Of a DNA stretch of 64,000 nucleotides, positions 1 through 9,522 are shown in pieces; position 1 is the stretch's first letter; each line of letters begins with the position of its first letter. Under the pieces are notes generated by a model, which saw nothing but the letters and a program-made list of their open reading frames with translations, was not told the origin of the DNA and did no database searches. Source of the stretch: Shimia sp. SK013. GTDB taxonomy: Bacteria > Pseudomonadota > Alphaproteobacteria > Rhodobacterales > Rhodobacteraceae. The stretch spans positions 620,001-684,000 of the forward strand of contig NZ_LAJH01000009.1 of NCBI RefSeq assembly GCF_001292625.1, read 5' to 3'. A program made the position numbers and the translations under genes.

Positions 1-276
1 TTTGCGGAAGTCAGCGCCGGTGATGTGCGGAACCGCGCCTTTGTTGCCGCCCACCCCGATATTGACCGAAGGTTCGCGAAAATAGATCGGCTTCATCTGC
101 GCGTGAATGTCGGTTATGTGGATCAACGAAACGTTGCCGTAGGTCTGAAACTCCAACAGCTGATCCTGCGTCAACGCCTGCTGTGCCGCCAATCGCGCCC
201 AATTACCAAAACCGGATGCGCCGACCAAAGCCGAAGCCGCCATCCCTACTTGCAGAAAGTCACGACGCGAGATCAT
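1..276 (-). CDS. soxB: SoxB, N-terminal part (cut by window edge)
   Basis: SoxB is the periplasmic dimanganese hydrolase that releases sulfate from the SoxY-bound intermediate during thiosulfate oxidation. Only the first 92 codons are here; the frame stays open to base 1. The start at 276 gives a twin-arginine signal (SRRDFLQ, residues 3-9) followed by a hydrophobic stretch, so export should be by Tat. The first metal-binding motif of the metallophosphoesterase fold, D-x-H, is visible in HITDIHAQ. It is the last sox gene seen and is separated from soxA by a terminator and an operator-like palindrome, so it may have its own promoter. Identification is firm although partial. Confidence 0.93.
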   Translation of the reverse strand, partial: MISRRDFLQVGMAASALVGASGFGNWARLAAQQALTQDQLLEFQTYGNVSLIHITDIHAQMKPIYFREPSVNIGVGGNKGAVPHITGADFRK

Positions 277-294
277 CAGACCGATTTTCCTTAT

Positions 295-310
295 ATTCGA
301 ATATGTGAAT
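295..310. promoter_or_regulatory. Candidate SoxR operator upstream of soxB
   Basis: ATTC (295-298), eight bases, GAAT (307-310). The left arm also lies inside a perfect 12-base palindrome, ATATTCGAATAT (293-304). The site is about 20 bases upstream of the soxB start. The same ATTC-N8-GAAT layout occurs between soxW and soxX and, with one mismatch, between soxV and soxS. It matches the motif known for SqrR/SoxR-type ArsR repressors. Binding is inferred. Confidence 0.55.
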
Positions 311-320
311 GCGTTAGTCG

Positions 321-350
321 TAAAAAGAGGCCCGACACTCCGGGCCTCTT
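321..350 (-). terminator. Intrinsic terminator after soxA
   Basis: Perfect 10-bp inverted repeat, AAGAGGCCCG (325-334) and CGGGCCTCTT (341-350), with a 6-base loop. Reading leftward it ends in a run of five T. It lies just past the soxA stop and before the soxB operator, so leftward transcripts from soxXYZA should end or be attenuated here. Confidence 0.8.
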
Positions 351-355
351 AAACC

Positions 356-1210
356 TTAGTTGCGGACCGAAGGGCCCTCAACGCTCAACCCATTGCCGCG
401 GGAGGCGACATAGAGTTCAAGCGCGATGAATTCTGGCGAACCGGGCTTGAACGTATGCGCCCGTGTGTCCCGCACGCAGCCTTTAAAGCGGGCGTGCACA
501 GAATTCAGTTTGGTGTTTTTCAGACGATAGGTCGGAAAGCCATTGATCTGACCCTGGCTCAAGTGGTCCGCCCGGATCATGTTGCCATAGTTGTCCTCGT
601 GGCAGTTCGCACAGGACAATTCCAACTGACCATAGCGGGTATAGTAGATCTCTTTACCCTGCTCCCATGTCTCTTGCGCCGGACCGTCGATTGCCACGCT
701 GATCGGCATGCCCCGGCTGACCGAAGACAGCAAACCCACCATCGCGGCCATGTCGCCACCGGTGTATTTCAAAGGCTCAGCACCCATCTGGTTTTCGCGG
801 CAGTCGTTGATTTGCATCTCCAGCGTGCGCACTTCGCCCGCGCCTTCGTTCCACTTGGGATAGACCGCGCGAACGCCCTTAAGGTTTTCCACGTCCTCAT
901 GGCAGCTCGCGCAGGCTTTGCCCTCTGTGCCTTCGGGCTTGTTCCAGTCTTCACCGGCTGTCTCGACAAAGATCATGGCCGGGTTGTCAAAGTCGTCCAT
1001 CTGAAACGCTTGCGTTTCATCAGACCGGAACCGCCAGCCGGAATACACCGTGTCGACGTATTCCAGATGCTCCGGCGCCGCCGCCTCGGTTACCATCTCG
1101 ATTTCACCGTTCACAACCAACTGGTCGTCATCGGCGTCCGCGAAAGCCGTTGTGGCAGCCATCGCAGCCACAACAGTCAATGTGCCGGCATATGTTTTTG
1201 CTCGCTTCAC
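356..1210 (-). CDS. soxA: SoxA, diheme c-type cytochrome subunit
   Basis: With SoxX this forms the SoxXA cytochrome, which joins thiosulfate oxidatively to the carrier cysteine of SoxY in the periplasm. I place the start at the GTG at 1210, preceded by GGGAGGAG; an upstream ATG at 1234 has no ribosome site and would spoil the signal peptide. The 284-residue product has a Sec signal (about residues 1-24), two heme motifs CASCH (100-104) and CANCH (200-204), and C245 in the position of the active-site cysteine heme ligand. C137 may pair in a disulfide. It sits 26 bases after soxZ in a soxX-Y-Z-A operon. Confidence 0.95.
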   Translation of the reverse strand: MKRAKTYAGTLTVVAAMAATTAFADADDDQLVVNGEIEMVTEAAAPEHLEYVDTVYSGWRFRSDETQAFQMDDFDNPAMIFVETAGEDWNKPEGTEGKACASCHEDVENLKGVRAVYPKWNEGAGEVRTLEMQINDCRENQMGAEPLKYTGGDMAAMVGLLSSVSRGMPISVAIDGPAQETWEQGKEIYYTRYGQLELSCANCHEDNYGNMIRADHLSQGQINGFPTYRLKNTKLNSVHARFKGCVRDTRAHTFKPGSPEFIALELYVASRGNGLSVEGPSVRN

Positions 1211-1236
1211 GTGATCTCCTCCCTTTTTCCCCAAGA

Positions 1237-1566
1237 TCAGCTGACAGCGATCTGTTTGGCTGTTTCGTAGACGTCACCGTCATCGTCGTACCAAGTGAAC
1301 TTGAACTCGCCGCTTTCCGGCACAGTCGCGTCAAACTGGAAATAGGGGTTTGTCGAAATCGCCGGCTCTAACGTGACGTCGATCACGTTCTGGCCATTAA
1401 AATCGACCACGAAGCGGTTGATGATCGAGCGCGGGATCAGATTGCCGTCGCCGTCCTTGCGCTGGCCGCTTTCCATTTTGTGGCTGATCAGCGTTTTGAT
1501 GGTGATCTCATCGCCCGCAGCAGCTGTTTTCGGGACTTTGACGCGGGGTTTTACTCCAGATGCCAT
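1237..1566 (-). CDS. soxZ: SoxZ, carrier-protein subunit
   Basis: SoxZ binds SoxY to form the SoxYZ carrier on which thiosulfate sulfur is processed. The 109-residue product is an immunoglobulin-like sandwich protein with no signal peptide and no cysteine, as expected for a subunit exported with its Tat-carried partner. The start at 1566 is chosen over an ATG six codons upstream because it follows AAGGAGAG and gives the usual MASGVKPRVKVP amino end. It lies between soxY and soxA with short gaps. Confidence 0.94.
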   Translation of the reverse strand: MASGVKPRVKVPKTAAAGDEITIKTLISHKMESGQRKDGDGNLIPRSIINRFVVDFNGQNVIDVTLEPAISTNPYFQFDATVPESGEFKFTWYDDDGDVYETAKQIAVS

Positions 1567-1602
1567 GATATCTCTCCTTCCCAAATAAGGGGTGTCTCTG
1601 GA

Positions 1603-2025
1603 TCAGCCGCCGCAGCCGCCGATGGTCACTTTTACGTTGGCCATTGCCTTCTGGAAGGAACCGTCTTCCATTTGCGCAAGCGCCACCACATTCTGGGTCT
1701 TTGCCAACCGGATCCGCGTCGACGCCGAGCGTGTCGCATTCAACGGACCAAAATTCACAGTTGCAACGGCAGGCGTCGGGTTGCCGTCCGCAAAAATCAC
1801 AACCATCGCAGCACCCGGCGCGCTGACCTCGATTGGCACCGTGTTGCCGTTTTCCGCAATTTCCGGGGCTGTCACCACCAGATCACCCGCGCCCACATCG
1901 GCGCCGGCGGTGATCTTGGCAATTTCATCATCAGTCAGGGAGGCCATTGCCGGGCTTACGCCCAGTGCAGTCAGACCCATTCCGACCGATCCCATGACAA
2001 GCAAGTCTCGCCGTGTCAGTTGCAT
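1603..2025 (-). CDS. soxY: SoxY, sulfur carrier with C-terminal GGCGG
   Basis: SoxY carries the sulfur substrate on a cysteine near its end while SoxXA, SoxB and SoxCD act on it. The 140-residue product has a twin-arginine signal (TRRDLLV, residues 4-10; cleavage probably after ASPAMA-like residues near 28) and ends in the diagnostic GGCGG motif with C138 as the carrier residue. The start follows GAGGAGAGA. It is 24 bases downstream of soxX. Confidence 0.96.
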   Translation of the reverse strand: MQLTRRDLLVMGSVGMGLTALGVSPAMASLTDDEIAKITAGADVGAGDLVVTAPEIAENGNTVPIEVSAPGAAMVVIFADGNPTPAVATVNFGPLNATRSASTRIRLAKTQNVVALAQMEDGSFQKAMANVKVTIGGCGG

Positions 2026-2049
2026 CGTTCTCTCCTCAATTCTTTGAAA

Positions 2050-2523
2050 TCACTCGTCTTTGAGCGTCATCAGGTATGCGACCACATCTTCGATCTGCTG
2101 CGCAGATAACAGTGGTACAACGTCTCCCTCGTGGGCTTTGCCGCTGTATGCGTTGCCCAGCCGAATAAAGCCTTCGGTCTTGTAAAAAGATGGCATCATG
2201 GTCTCGTCGAACATCATCTTGGCGTTCGCCACGATCCCGCGCAGTTCCGCCTCGGTCCAGCGATCCGCGACGCCGTCCAGCATCGGGCCAACTTCGCCAT
2301 GGAACGGCAACATATTCAACGCTGTCACCTCGTGACAGGCGATGCAGTTGCCCGCGCCTTTGTTCATGATCTTTTCGCCGCTGGCCACGTCGCCAGCCAC
2401 GCCAGTCAGGGATTGCGCAACCGCGCCATCCTCAAACACAACTTCTGTCGGTTTGGTCTCGCTTGCCTGCGTCATTGCCGCACAGACAGCCAATACCGCA
2501 GCTCCTCCAAATGCACGTTTCAT
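2050..2523 (-). CDS. soxX: SoxX, monoheme cytochrome c subunit
   Basis: SoxX is the electron-accepting subunit of SoxXA. The 157-residue product has a Sec signal (about residues 1-20), one heme motif CIACH (60-64), and methionines at 109/110 before PSFY that can give the axial ligand. The start follows GAGGAGG. It is the first gene of the soxXYZA unit, with a 153-base upstream gap that holds an ATTC-N8-GAAT palindrome. Confidence 0.95.
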   Translation of the reverse strand: MKRAFGGAAVLAVCAAMTQASETKPTEVVFEDGAVAQSLTGVAGDVASGEKIMNKGAGNCIACHEVTALNMLPFHGEVGPMLDGVADRWTEAELRGIVANAKMMFDETMMPSFYKTEGFIRLGNAYSGKAHEGDVVPLLSAQQIEDVVAYLMTLKDE

Positions 2524-2598
2524 GCGCCCTCCTCAAGACGATTCCTTCCGGTGTTACTCAGTAGACTACGGCACACAATCACGAGAACGCAACAACAA

Positions 2599-2614
2599 AT
2601 TCAATTACATGAAT
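2599..2614. promoter_or_regulatory. Candidate SoxR operator, soxW-soxX gap
   Basis: ATTC (2599-2602), eight bases, GAAT (2611-2614); the arms extend to AAATTC and GAATTT, so six bases pair on each side. It is 75 bases upstream of soxX. In the related Pseudaminobacter system SoxR is known to bind in both the soxS-soxV and soxW-soxX gaps, which matches this placement. Confidence 0.65.
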
Positions 2615-2676
2615 TTTTGCATTCATGCGCGAGGCTTGCGCCTGACGAAACATAATTGCAGCGCTTGCAGCATAAC

Positions 2677-3249
2677 TCAGCCGCCCTGATCCGCAAATTT
2701 GCGGGCATGGTACTTCTGAAACGGCTCCTCGCCGTCATACCCCTTTTCCAGCACCCAACTCAGCAGGTTCAACGTTGTCCACTTGCCAAAAGCCCCCGGC
2801 ATATTGGCAACTGCGGCCTGCGGTGCCGTGACGTCTTCGGCCACCTCTTCGGGCAGGAAAATCATGTTCGGCGTGAACAAGGCCCCCCAGCGTTTGACCA
2901 TATCCTTTTCCGGCAAGGTAACCCCGTCGAAATCGGTGACTTCAACATCGCCGAACATGTTGATCTGGATCACAAAATACCTCTCGCGCAAAAGGCTCGC
3001 GACCGCCGGCACCACAAACACTTCTTCATGCATCTTCTTGCAATAGATGCAGCCACGCTGCTCGATCACCACCAACATGCGCTTGCCCTCCGCGTTGGCC
3101 TCCTCAAGGTCTTCGCGCAGATCTTTGAACGTGTCGCGCATCCAATCTGCCTTGTGCAATCCGTCGTCACCCAGCTCGGCCGCCCATACCGGCACTGCCA
3201 GCGCCGCCACGGCCAAGGCGGCGGCAATCCGTTTCACCAAACGTTTCAT
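2677..3249 (-). CDS. soxW: SoxW, periplasmic thioredoxin
   Basis: SoxW is a periplasmic thioredoxin-fold protein that takes electrons from SoxV and is thought to keep SoxYZ reduced. I start it at 3249, after GGGAGATTTTGAG, giving 190 residues with a Sec signal (about 1-24). The active-site pair is CIYC (C67, C70). It follows soxV by 13 bases, so the two are probably co-transcribed. The more upstream ATG at 3312 would run back into soxV and break the signal peptide. Confidence 0.9.
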   Translation of the reverse strand: MKRLVKRIAAALAVAALAVPVWAAELGDDGLHKADWMRDTFKDLREDLEEANAEGKRMLVVIEQRGCIYCKKMHEEVFVVPAVASLLRERYFVIQINMFGDVEVTDFDGVTLPEKDMVKRWGALFTPNMIFLPEEVAEDVTAPQAAVANMPGAFGKWTTLNLLSWVLEKGYDGEEPFQKYHARKFADQGG

Positions 3250-3262
3250 CTCAAAATCTCCC

Positions 3263-4003
3263 TCACCCAAGTCCACCAAACCACGGAACCACTTCCAGCA
3301 TCCATTGCGCAATAACGTTCACCGAATTGGTGGCGATCAACACGCCGAACAGAATCAAAAACACGCCCATAATCTTTTCAACCGTGCCCAAGTGTCGCCG
3401 GAACCGCGCCATCCAGCGCATGAACGGCCCGACAAACAGCGCGGCCACCACAAACGGCAGGGTCATGCCGACGCCATAGGCAAACAACAGACCCGCACCC
3501 TGCTCTGCACTCTCCTGCCCCGCCGCCGTGAACAGGATCGCCGCAAGCACCGGCCCCACACAGGGCGTCCAGCCAAAGGCAAAGGCCAGCCCAATCACAT
3601 AGCCCCCCAGATAGCTCACGTTCGAGGTGTTGCCAGCGTCCATGCGAAACTGTCGGTACAAAAACCCGATCCGCACCACGCCAAGAAAATGCAATCCCAT
3701 CACTATGATCAAAGCCGCCGCCAACCAGCGCAGCACGTCAAAATATTCGCGCACCATCTGGCCAAACACTGTCGCCGTCGCGCCCAATCCCATGAACACC
3801 GTGATCACACCCAATGCAAAACAGATCGCCGTCAGCACCGCGCGTCGCCGCACTTGCGGCGAGATTTTGGCACTGTCCGAGATCTCCGACATGCTCACGC
3901 CCGCCAGATAACTCAGGTAGAACGGCACAATTGGCAAAATGCAGGGGGACGCAAAGGACAACAGCCCCGCCGCAAGCGCTCCCAAAAACGTGACGTCGAA
4001 CAT
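3263..4003 (-). CDS. soxV: SoxV, CcdA-type membrane reductant carrier
   Basis: SoxV passes electrons from cytoplasmic thioredoxin across the inner membrane to SoxW. The 246-residue protein has about six membrane segments and the two conserved cysteines of the CcdA/DsbD family, C21 in SFASPCILP and C148 in WTPCVGP. It heads the leftward soxVW unit and is divergent from soxS, with a 74-base AT-rich gap between. Confidence 0.92.
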   Translation of the reverse strand: MFDVTFLGALAAGLLSFASPCILPIVPFYLSYLAGVSMSEISDSAKISPQVRRRAVLTAICFALGVITVFMGLGATATVFGQMVREYFDVLRWLAAALIIVMGLHFLGVVRIGFLYRQFRMDAGNTSNVSYLGGYVIGLAFAFGWTPCVGPVLAAILFTAAGQESAEQGAGLLFAYGVGMTLPFVVAALFVGPFMRWMARFRRHLGTVEKIMGVFLILFGVLIATNSVNVIAQWMLEVVPWFGGLG

Positions 4004-4023
4004 CGCAGGCCCAATCTTGATAA

Positions 4024-4039
4024 ATTCAAATATTAGATT
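4024..4039. promoter_or_regulatory. Candidate SoxR operator, soxV-soxS divergent gap
   Basis: ATTC (4024-4027), eight bases, GATT (4036-4039), one mismatch from ATTC-N8-GAAT, in an AT-rich stretch between divergent soxV and soxS. A nearby TGAATTCA (4051-4058) is also palindromic. The position would let one repressor control both directions. Confidence 0.5.
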
Positions 4040-4077
4040 ATGATTGTTCGTGAATTCAGGTCAACAGGGAGAGTTGC

Positions 4078-4464
4078 GTGCTGCGTTCCATACAATCGCT
4101 TCTTATTGGCGCTTTGGTCTCACTGCCGTTTCCGGCGCTTGCAGACGCTTATCTTCTCATGGCCGAGGAGAAAGGCTGCATGTATTGCGCGCAATGGAAC
4201 GCCGACATTGGGCCGATCTATCCCAAAACCACCGAAGGCCGCGCCGCGCCACTGGTGCGCTATGACTTGCACGCCGACAAGCCCGAGGTGGAGTTCGCAG
4301 GTCGTGTGCTCTATACGCCAACCTTTATTCTGGTCGTCGACGATCAGGAAGTTGGTCGCATCGAGGGCTACCCGGGCGAGGATTTCTTTTGGGGATTGCT
4401 TGCTAAATTGCTGGAACGCGCCGACATTGATCTAGATACGCAACCCCGCCACTCCGGGACATGA
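4078..4464 (+). CDS. soxS: SoxS, periplasmic thioredoxin-like protein
   Basis: The 128-residue product has a Sec signal (about residues 1-23) and a CMYC thiol pair (C34, C37). In Paracoccus SoxS is a periplasmic disulfide reductase that reactivates SoxYZ. Translation starts at GTG 4078 after AGGGAGAG. It is 3 bases upstream of soxR. The order soxS then soxR is the reverse of that I recall for Paracoccus (soxRS). A plain SoxW-like thioredoxin is the alternative name; the function class is secure. Confidence 0.8.
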   Translation: MLRSIQSLLIGALVSLPFPALADAYLLMAEEKGCMYCAQWNADIGPIYPKTTEGRAAPLVRYDLHADKPEVEFAGRVLYTPTFILVVDDQEVGRIEGYPGEDFFWGLLAKLLERADIDLDTQPRHSGT

Positions 4465-4467
4465 CAG

Positions 4468-4845
4468 ATGACTGAACCGCTACAGACCTCCACCCAAGAG
4501 CCCGCGCCCTCGCGCCTGCCGGTGTTTGATGAAAACACCTGCCCCGAGGATATGGCCAAGATGATGACCAACGCACAACTGGCGTCCAATTTCCTCAAGG
4601 CAATCAGCCACGAGGGCCGCCTGATGATCCTGTGTCAGCTGGCGTCGGGTGAAAAATCAGTCACCGAACTCGAAGATTTGCTGGCCGCACGACAAGCGGC
4701 CGTGTCCCAGCAACTTTCGCGCCTGCGTCTTGAAGGGTTGGTGAAACCCCGTCGGGACGGCAAAACCATCTACTATAGCTTGACGGATGACCGTCCTCGG
4801 CAAATCATAGAGGTTGTCTACGACCTCTTCTGCAAAGACGACTAA
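4468..4845 (+). CDS. soxR: SoxR, ArsR-family sulfur-responsive repressor
   Basis: SoxR represses the sox operons and lets go when sulfur compounds modify its cysteines. The 125-residue protein has a winged-helix domain (about residues 35-110) with the recognition helix AAVSQQLSRLR. Cysteines are at 25, 56 and 122. The 66-residue spacing of C56 and C122 equals that of the sensing pair C41 and C107 in SqrR of Rhodobacter capsulatus, and C25 matches its third cysteine to within one residue. It is translationally close to soxS. Confidence 0.88.
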   Translation: MTEPLQTSTQEPAPSRLPVFDENTCPEDMAKMMTNAQLASNFLKAISHEGRLMILCQLASGEKSVTELEDLLAARQAAVSQQLSRLRLEGLVKPRRDGKTIYYSLTDDRPRQIIEVVYDLFCKDD

Positions 4846-4886
4846 GGTCGGCTCCCTTTTGCATTCGGTCCTGGGGAGGAGCCCGC

Positions 4887-5942
4887 ATGCTGGATATTTT
4901 GGGCGAGGCCAACGCGGTCGCGCTACTTGGATTGCTCGGAGGCATGCTGCTTGGATTGGCGGCCCGCATCGGACGTTTCTGCACGCTCGGCGCCATCGAA
5001 GATCTGCTGTATTCCTCAGATGACAGGCGCATGCGCATGTGGGGCGTTGCCATCGGCATCGCCATTATCGGCACCCATATCGCCATGCACACCGGCGCAA
5101 TGGCTTCGGGCGAGGCCGCATATCTGGATCGTGTCTGGAATCCCATTGCCACCATCGTCGGCGGGCTGATGTTTGGCTATGGCATGGCGCTGTCCGGCAA
5201 CTGCGGGTACGGCGCGCTGGCCCGTTTGGGCGGTGGCGACATTCGCGCCTTCGTTATCGTGATTGTGCTGGGCCTGTCCGCATATGTGGTGATGTCCGGC
5301 CCACTCGCCCACGCCCGCATCTGGCTTTTCCCGGTTGAGGAAGGCGCAGCCAATCCGCAAGGCTTCGCCCATCTCCTCAAAACAACACTTGGCCTCTCGC
5401 CCTTGTTCACGGGCCTTTTGGCGGGCGGTGCCATTCTTGCAGTCTCACTTGCGTCAAAACGCATGCTGACGTCGCCGATGATGATCCTATGGGGCGTCGC
5501 CGTTGGCGCCGTGATCGTGTCCGGCTGGGTCGGCACTTACTGGGTCGCCAACGTCGGTTTTGGCAACGAACCTGTGGAATCGCACTCTTTTGCCGCCCCG
5601 ATTGGCGACACCATCTACTACGCGATGACCGCCTCCGGAAATATGCTCTCCTTCAGCGTCGGCTCCGTGGTTGGCGTGGTGTTTGGCGCTTTCCTTGGCT
5701 CCATCCGCAAAGGTCACTTCCGCTGGGAGGCCTGCGATGATCCGCGAGAACTCAAACGCCAAATGTTTGGTGCTGCACTTATGGGTCCGGGCGCAATTCT
5801 CACCATGGGCTGCAGTGTCGGTCAGGGCCTGTCTGCTTTTTCGGTGCTGTCCTACAGTGCCCCGGTCACGTTCATCGCCATCATGGTCGGCGCCGCACTC
5901 GGCCTGCGCCACCTGATCGCTGGCCTGCATTTCGCAGAATAG
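4887..5942 (+). CDS. soxT: YeeE/YedE-type sulfur-compound permease (SoxT-like)
   Basis: Inner-membrane protein of 351 residues with about nine to ten membrane segments. It has the repeated G-x-C patterns of the YeeE/YedE (TsuA) family: GRFCTLGA (C32), SGNCGYGA (C106) and MGCSVGQG (C309). TsuA imports thiosulfate through such cysteines. Start at 4887 follows GGGGAGGAG. It follows soxR by 41 bases, in keeping with soxT next to soxRS in Paracoccus. Whether it brings in thiosulfate for assimilation or moves another sulfur species is not set by sequence. Confidence 0.82.
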   Translation: MLDILGEANAVALLGLLGGMLLGLAARIGRFCTLGAIEDLLYSSDDRRMRMWGVAIGIAIIGTHIAMHTGAMASGEAAYLDRVWNPIATIVGGLMFGYGMALSGNCGYGALARLGGGDIRAFVIVIVLGLSAYVVMSGPLAHARIWLFPVEEGAANPQGFAHLLKTTLGLSPLFTGLLAGGAILAVSLASKRMLTSPMMILWGVAVGAVIVSGWVGTYWVANVGFGNEPVESHSFAAPIGDTIYYAMTASGNMLSFSVGSVVGVVFGAFLGSIRKGHFRWEACDDPRELKRQMFGAALMGPGAILTMGCSVGQGLSAFSVLSYSAPVTFIAIMVGAALGLRHLIAGLHFAE

Positions 5943-5991
5943 GCCGACCTGTCCGCCGAGCCGACGCGAATTCATCTTTTTCGTAGAAAAG

Positions 5992-6076
5992 TGGTGCGGG
6001 TGAAGGGACTCGAACCCCCACGCCTCGCGGCGCCAGAACCTAAATCTGGTGCGTCTACCAATTCCGCCACACCCGC
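5992..6076 (-). tRNA. tRNA-Leu (UAG)
   Basis: Class II tRNA of 85 bases including an encoded CCA. The acceptor stem GCGGGTG pairs with CACCCGC, the anticodon loop is TTTAGGT (anticodon TAG), a long variable arm is present, and the T arm contains GGTTCGAGTCC. It is convergent with the permease gene. Confidence 0.95.
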
Positions 6077-6161
6077 ATCTCCGCGCCTCTTAGCAAAGCT
6101 TTTTGGGGGATGCGAGAGGAAATCGCGCGACCATGTGTTTGTTGTCGACATTTTGGCAGGA

Positions 6162-7220
6162 TCACCCCGTCGCCAAAATCGCTTCCACCTCACGTCGATA
6201 CGCCAAAGGCCGCGCGGGCGCGCAGGCCGGCCCCTCTTCAAGCTCGGGAAACAACGCCCTAAGCTCCGCTTTGGAAGCCTCAGGCAAAGCACTCATCGCG
6301 ACCTCTCCCGGGTTCAGGCTTTCGGTCGGCACCCCGTCTGACAGCAAAATCTCGTGCCGGTCCAATTGCAAATGCACATAGGTCACCATGCGCGCGCTAT
6401 CGGCCACCCGCACCCCGTCGCCATCCACCAGATGCGCTGCTGCCGCCAGAACCTGTGGCTCACCACAGATCAACTCGGCCCGCCAGCCGCCCAGCAAAAT
6501 GCGATGCTGTGGCGACACCATCATGTCGCGCTCCGGCATCATCACACCCAATGCGCCTTTGCGGATCAGGATTGGCCGAAACTCGGGGCGCGTGCGCAAA
6601 ACGTCCTCAGACACCTCGACATGGCCAACCCAACGCACAGTCTGAGGCCCGCGATCCAGCGTCATGACCTCATCGCCAACAACGATGTCCTCTACCCGTT
6701 TTTCCCCGCGCTTCATTCGAATACGCGTGCCAGGCGTGAAACACGGCGGAGAGGCGATGTTGCCTTGATCCACCGCCGAACCACCACTCGGCCCTTCTTG
6801 CGCGGAAATCACTGTCAACGGCACGCCAACAGGAGGAAATTCGCCAACAAACGCCAACCCCTCAATGGTGCCGTAAGCTGGCGACGAGTTACGGAAGTTC
6901 ACAGACACCACGCGATACGTCAAACCCGTCGCCGGATCTTGCAGGATAAACTCGTATTCGGCCTCAATACGTGTGTCGTCACCATAGGTTGCGCCATCAA
7001 ACGTTTGCGCGCCGTCCAGTCGCTGATTGCCATCGTTGTCGTCAAAGTTGCTGTCGCTGCCCCCGTCACTCACGTGGATTTGTTCCCACGCGCTTGCGTT
7101 CAGGGTGATTGTCTCGCCAACCAGATGAGAGCCGTCCCCTTGCGAGACGCCGTCCAGCTGTTCGCCGCCCGAAACCGAGACGTGGGACTCGCCAAGAGCC
7201 CAAAAACTGTAATCTGTCAT
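6162..7220 (-). CDS. Hint-domain protein
   Basis: A 352-residue protein whose second half is a Hint (Hedgehog/intein-type) domain, starting at C160 in PCFTPGTRI and running through VEDIVVGDEVMTLD and the HRILLGG block typical of the family. The first 150 residues form a separate acidic, beta-rich region with no known motif that I recognise. Such proteins are common in Rhodobacterales, often secreted by type I systems, but their role is unknown. There is no strong ribosome site at the chosen start. The catalytic cysteine is present; self-cleavage is possible but not shown. Confidence 0.8.
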   Translation of the reverse strand: MTDYSFWALGESHVSVSGGEQLDGVSQGDGSHLVGETITLNASAWEQIHVSDGGSDSNFDDNDGNQRLDGAQTFDGATYGDDTRIEAEYEFILQDPATGLTYRVVSVNFRNSSPAYGTIEGLAFVGEFPPVGVPLTVISAQEGPSGGSAVDQGNIASPPCFTPGTRIRMKRGEKRVEDIVVGDEVMTLDRGPQTVRWVGHVEVSEDVLRTRPEFRPILIRKGALGVMMPERDMMVSPQHRILLGGWRAELICGEPQVLAAAAHLVDGDGVRVADSARMVTYVHLQLDRHEILLSDGVPTESLNPGEVAMSALPEASKAELRALFPELEEGPACAPARPLAYRREVEAILATG

Positions 7221-7294
7221 TGTGTTAGGACCCGCTCGATCCGAATGTTTTTTTGATTAACAAAACCCTAACACAATATGGCCTATCGCGGCAA

Positions 7295-9473
<2,179 letters not shown>

Positions 9474-9522
9474 TTCGCCTTTAAACCAACCGTTTCCAAA
9501 CATATCAGAAGGAACATAGAGA

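Noticed and set aside
2656-4036. Long open frames on the plus strand opposite soxW and soxV
   Set aside because: They lie antisense to genes with clear family motifs, lack ribosome sites and have low-complexity His/Arg/Gln-rich content typical of shadow frames.
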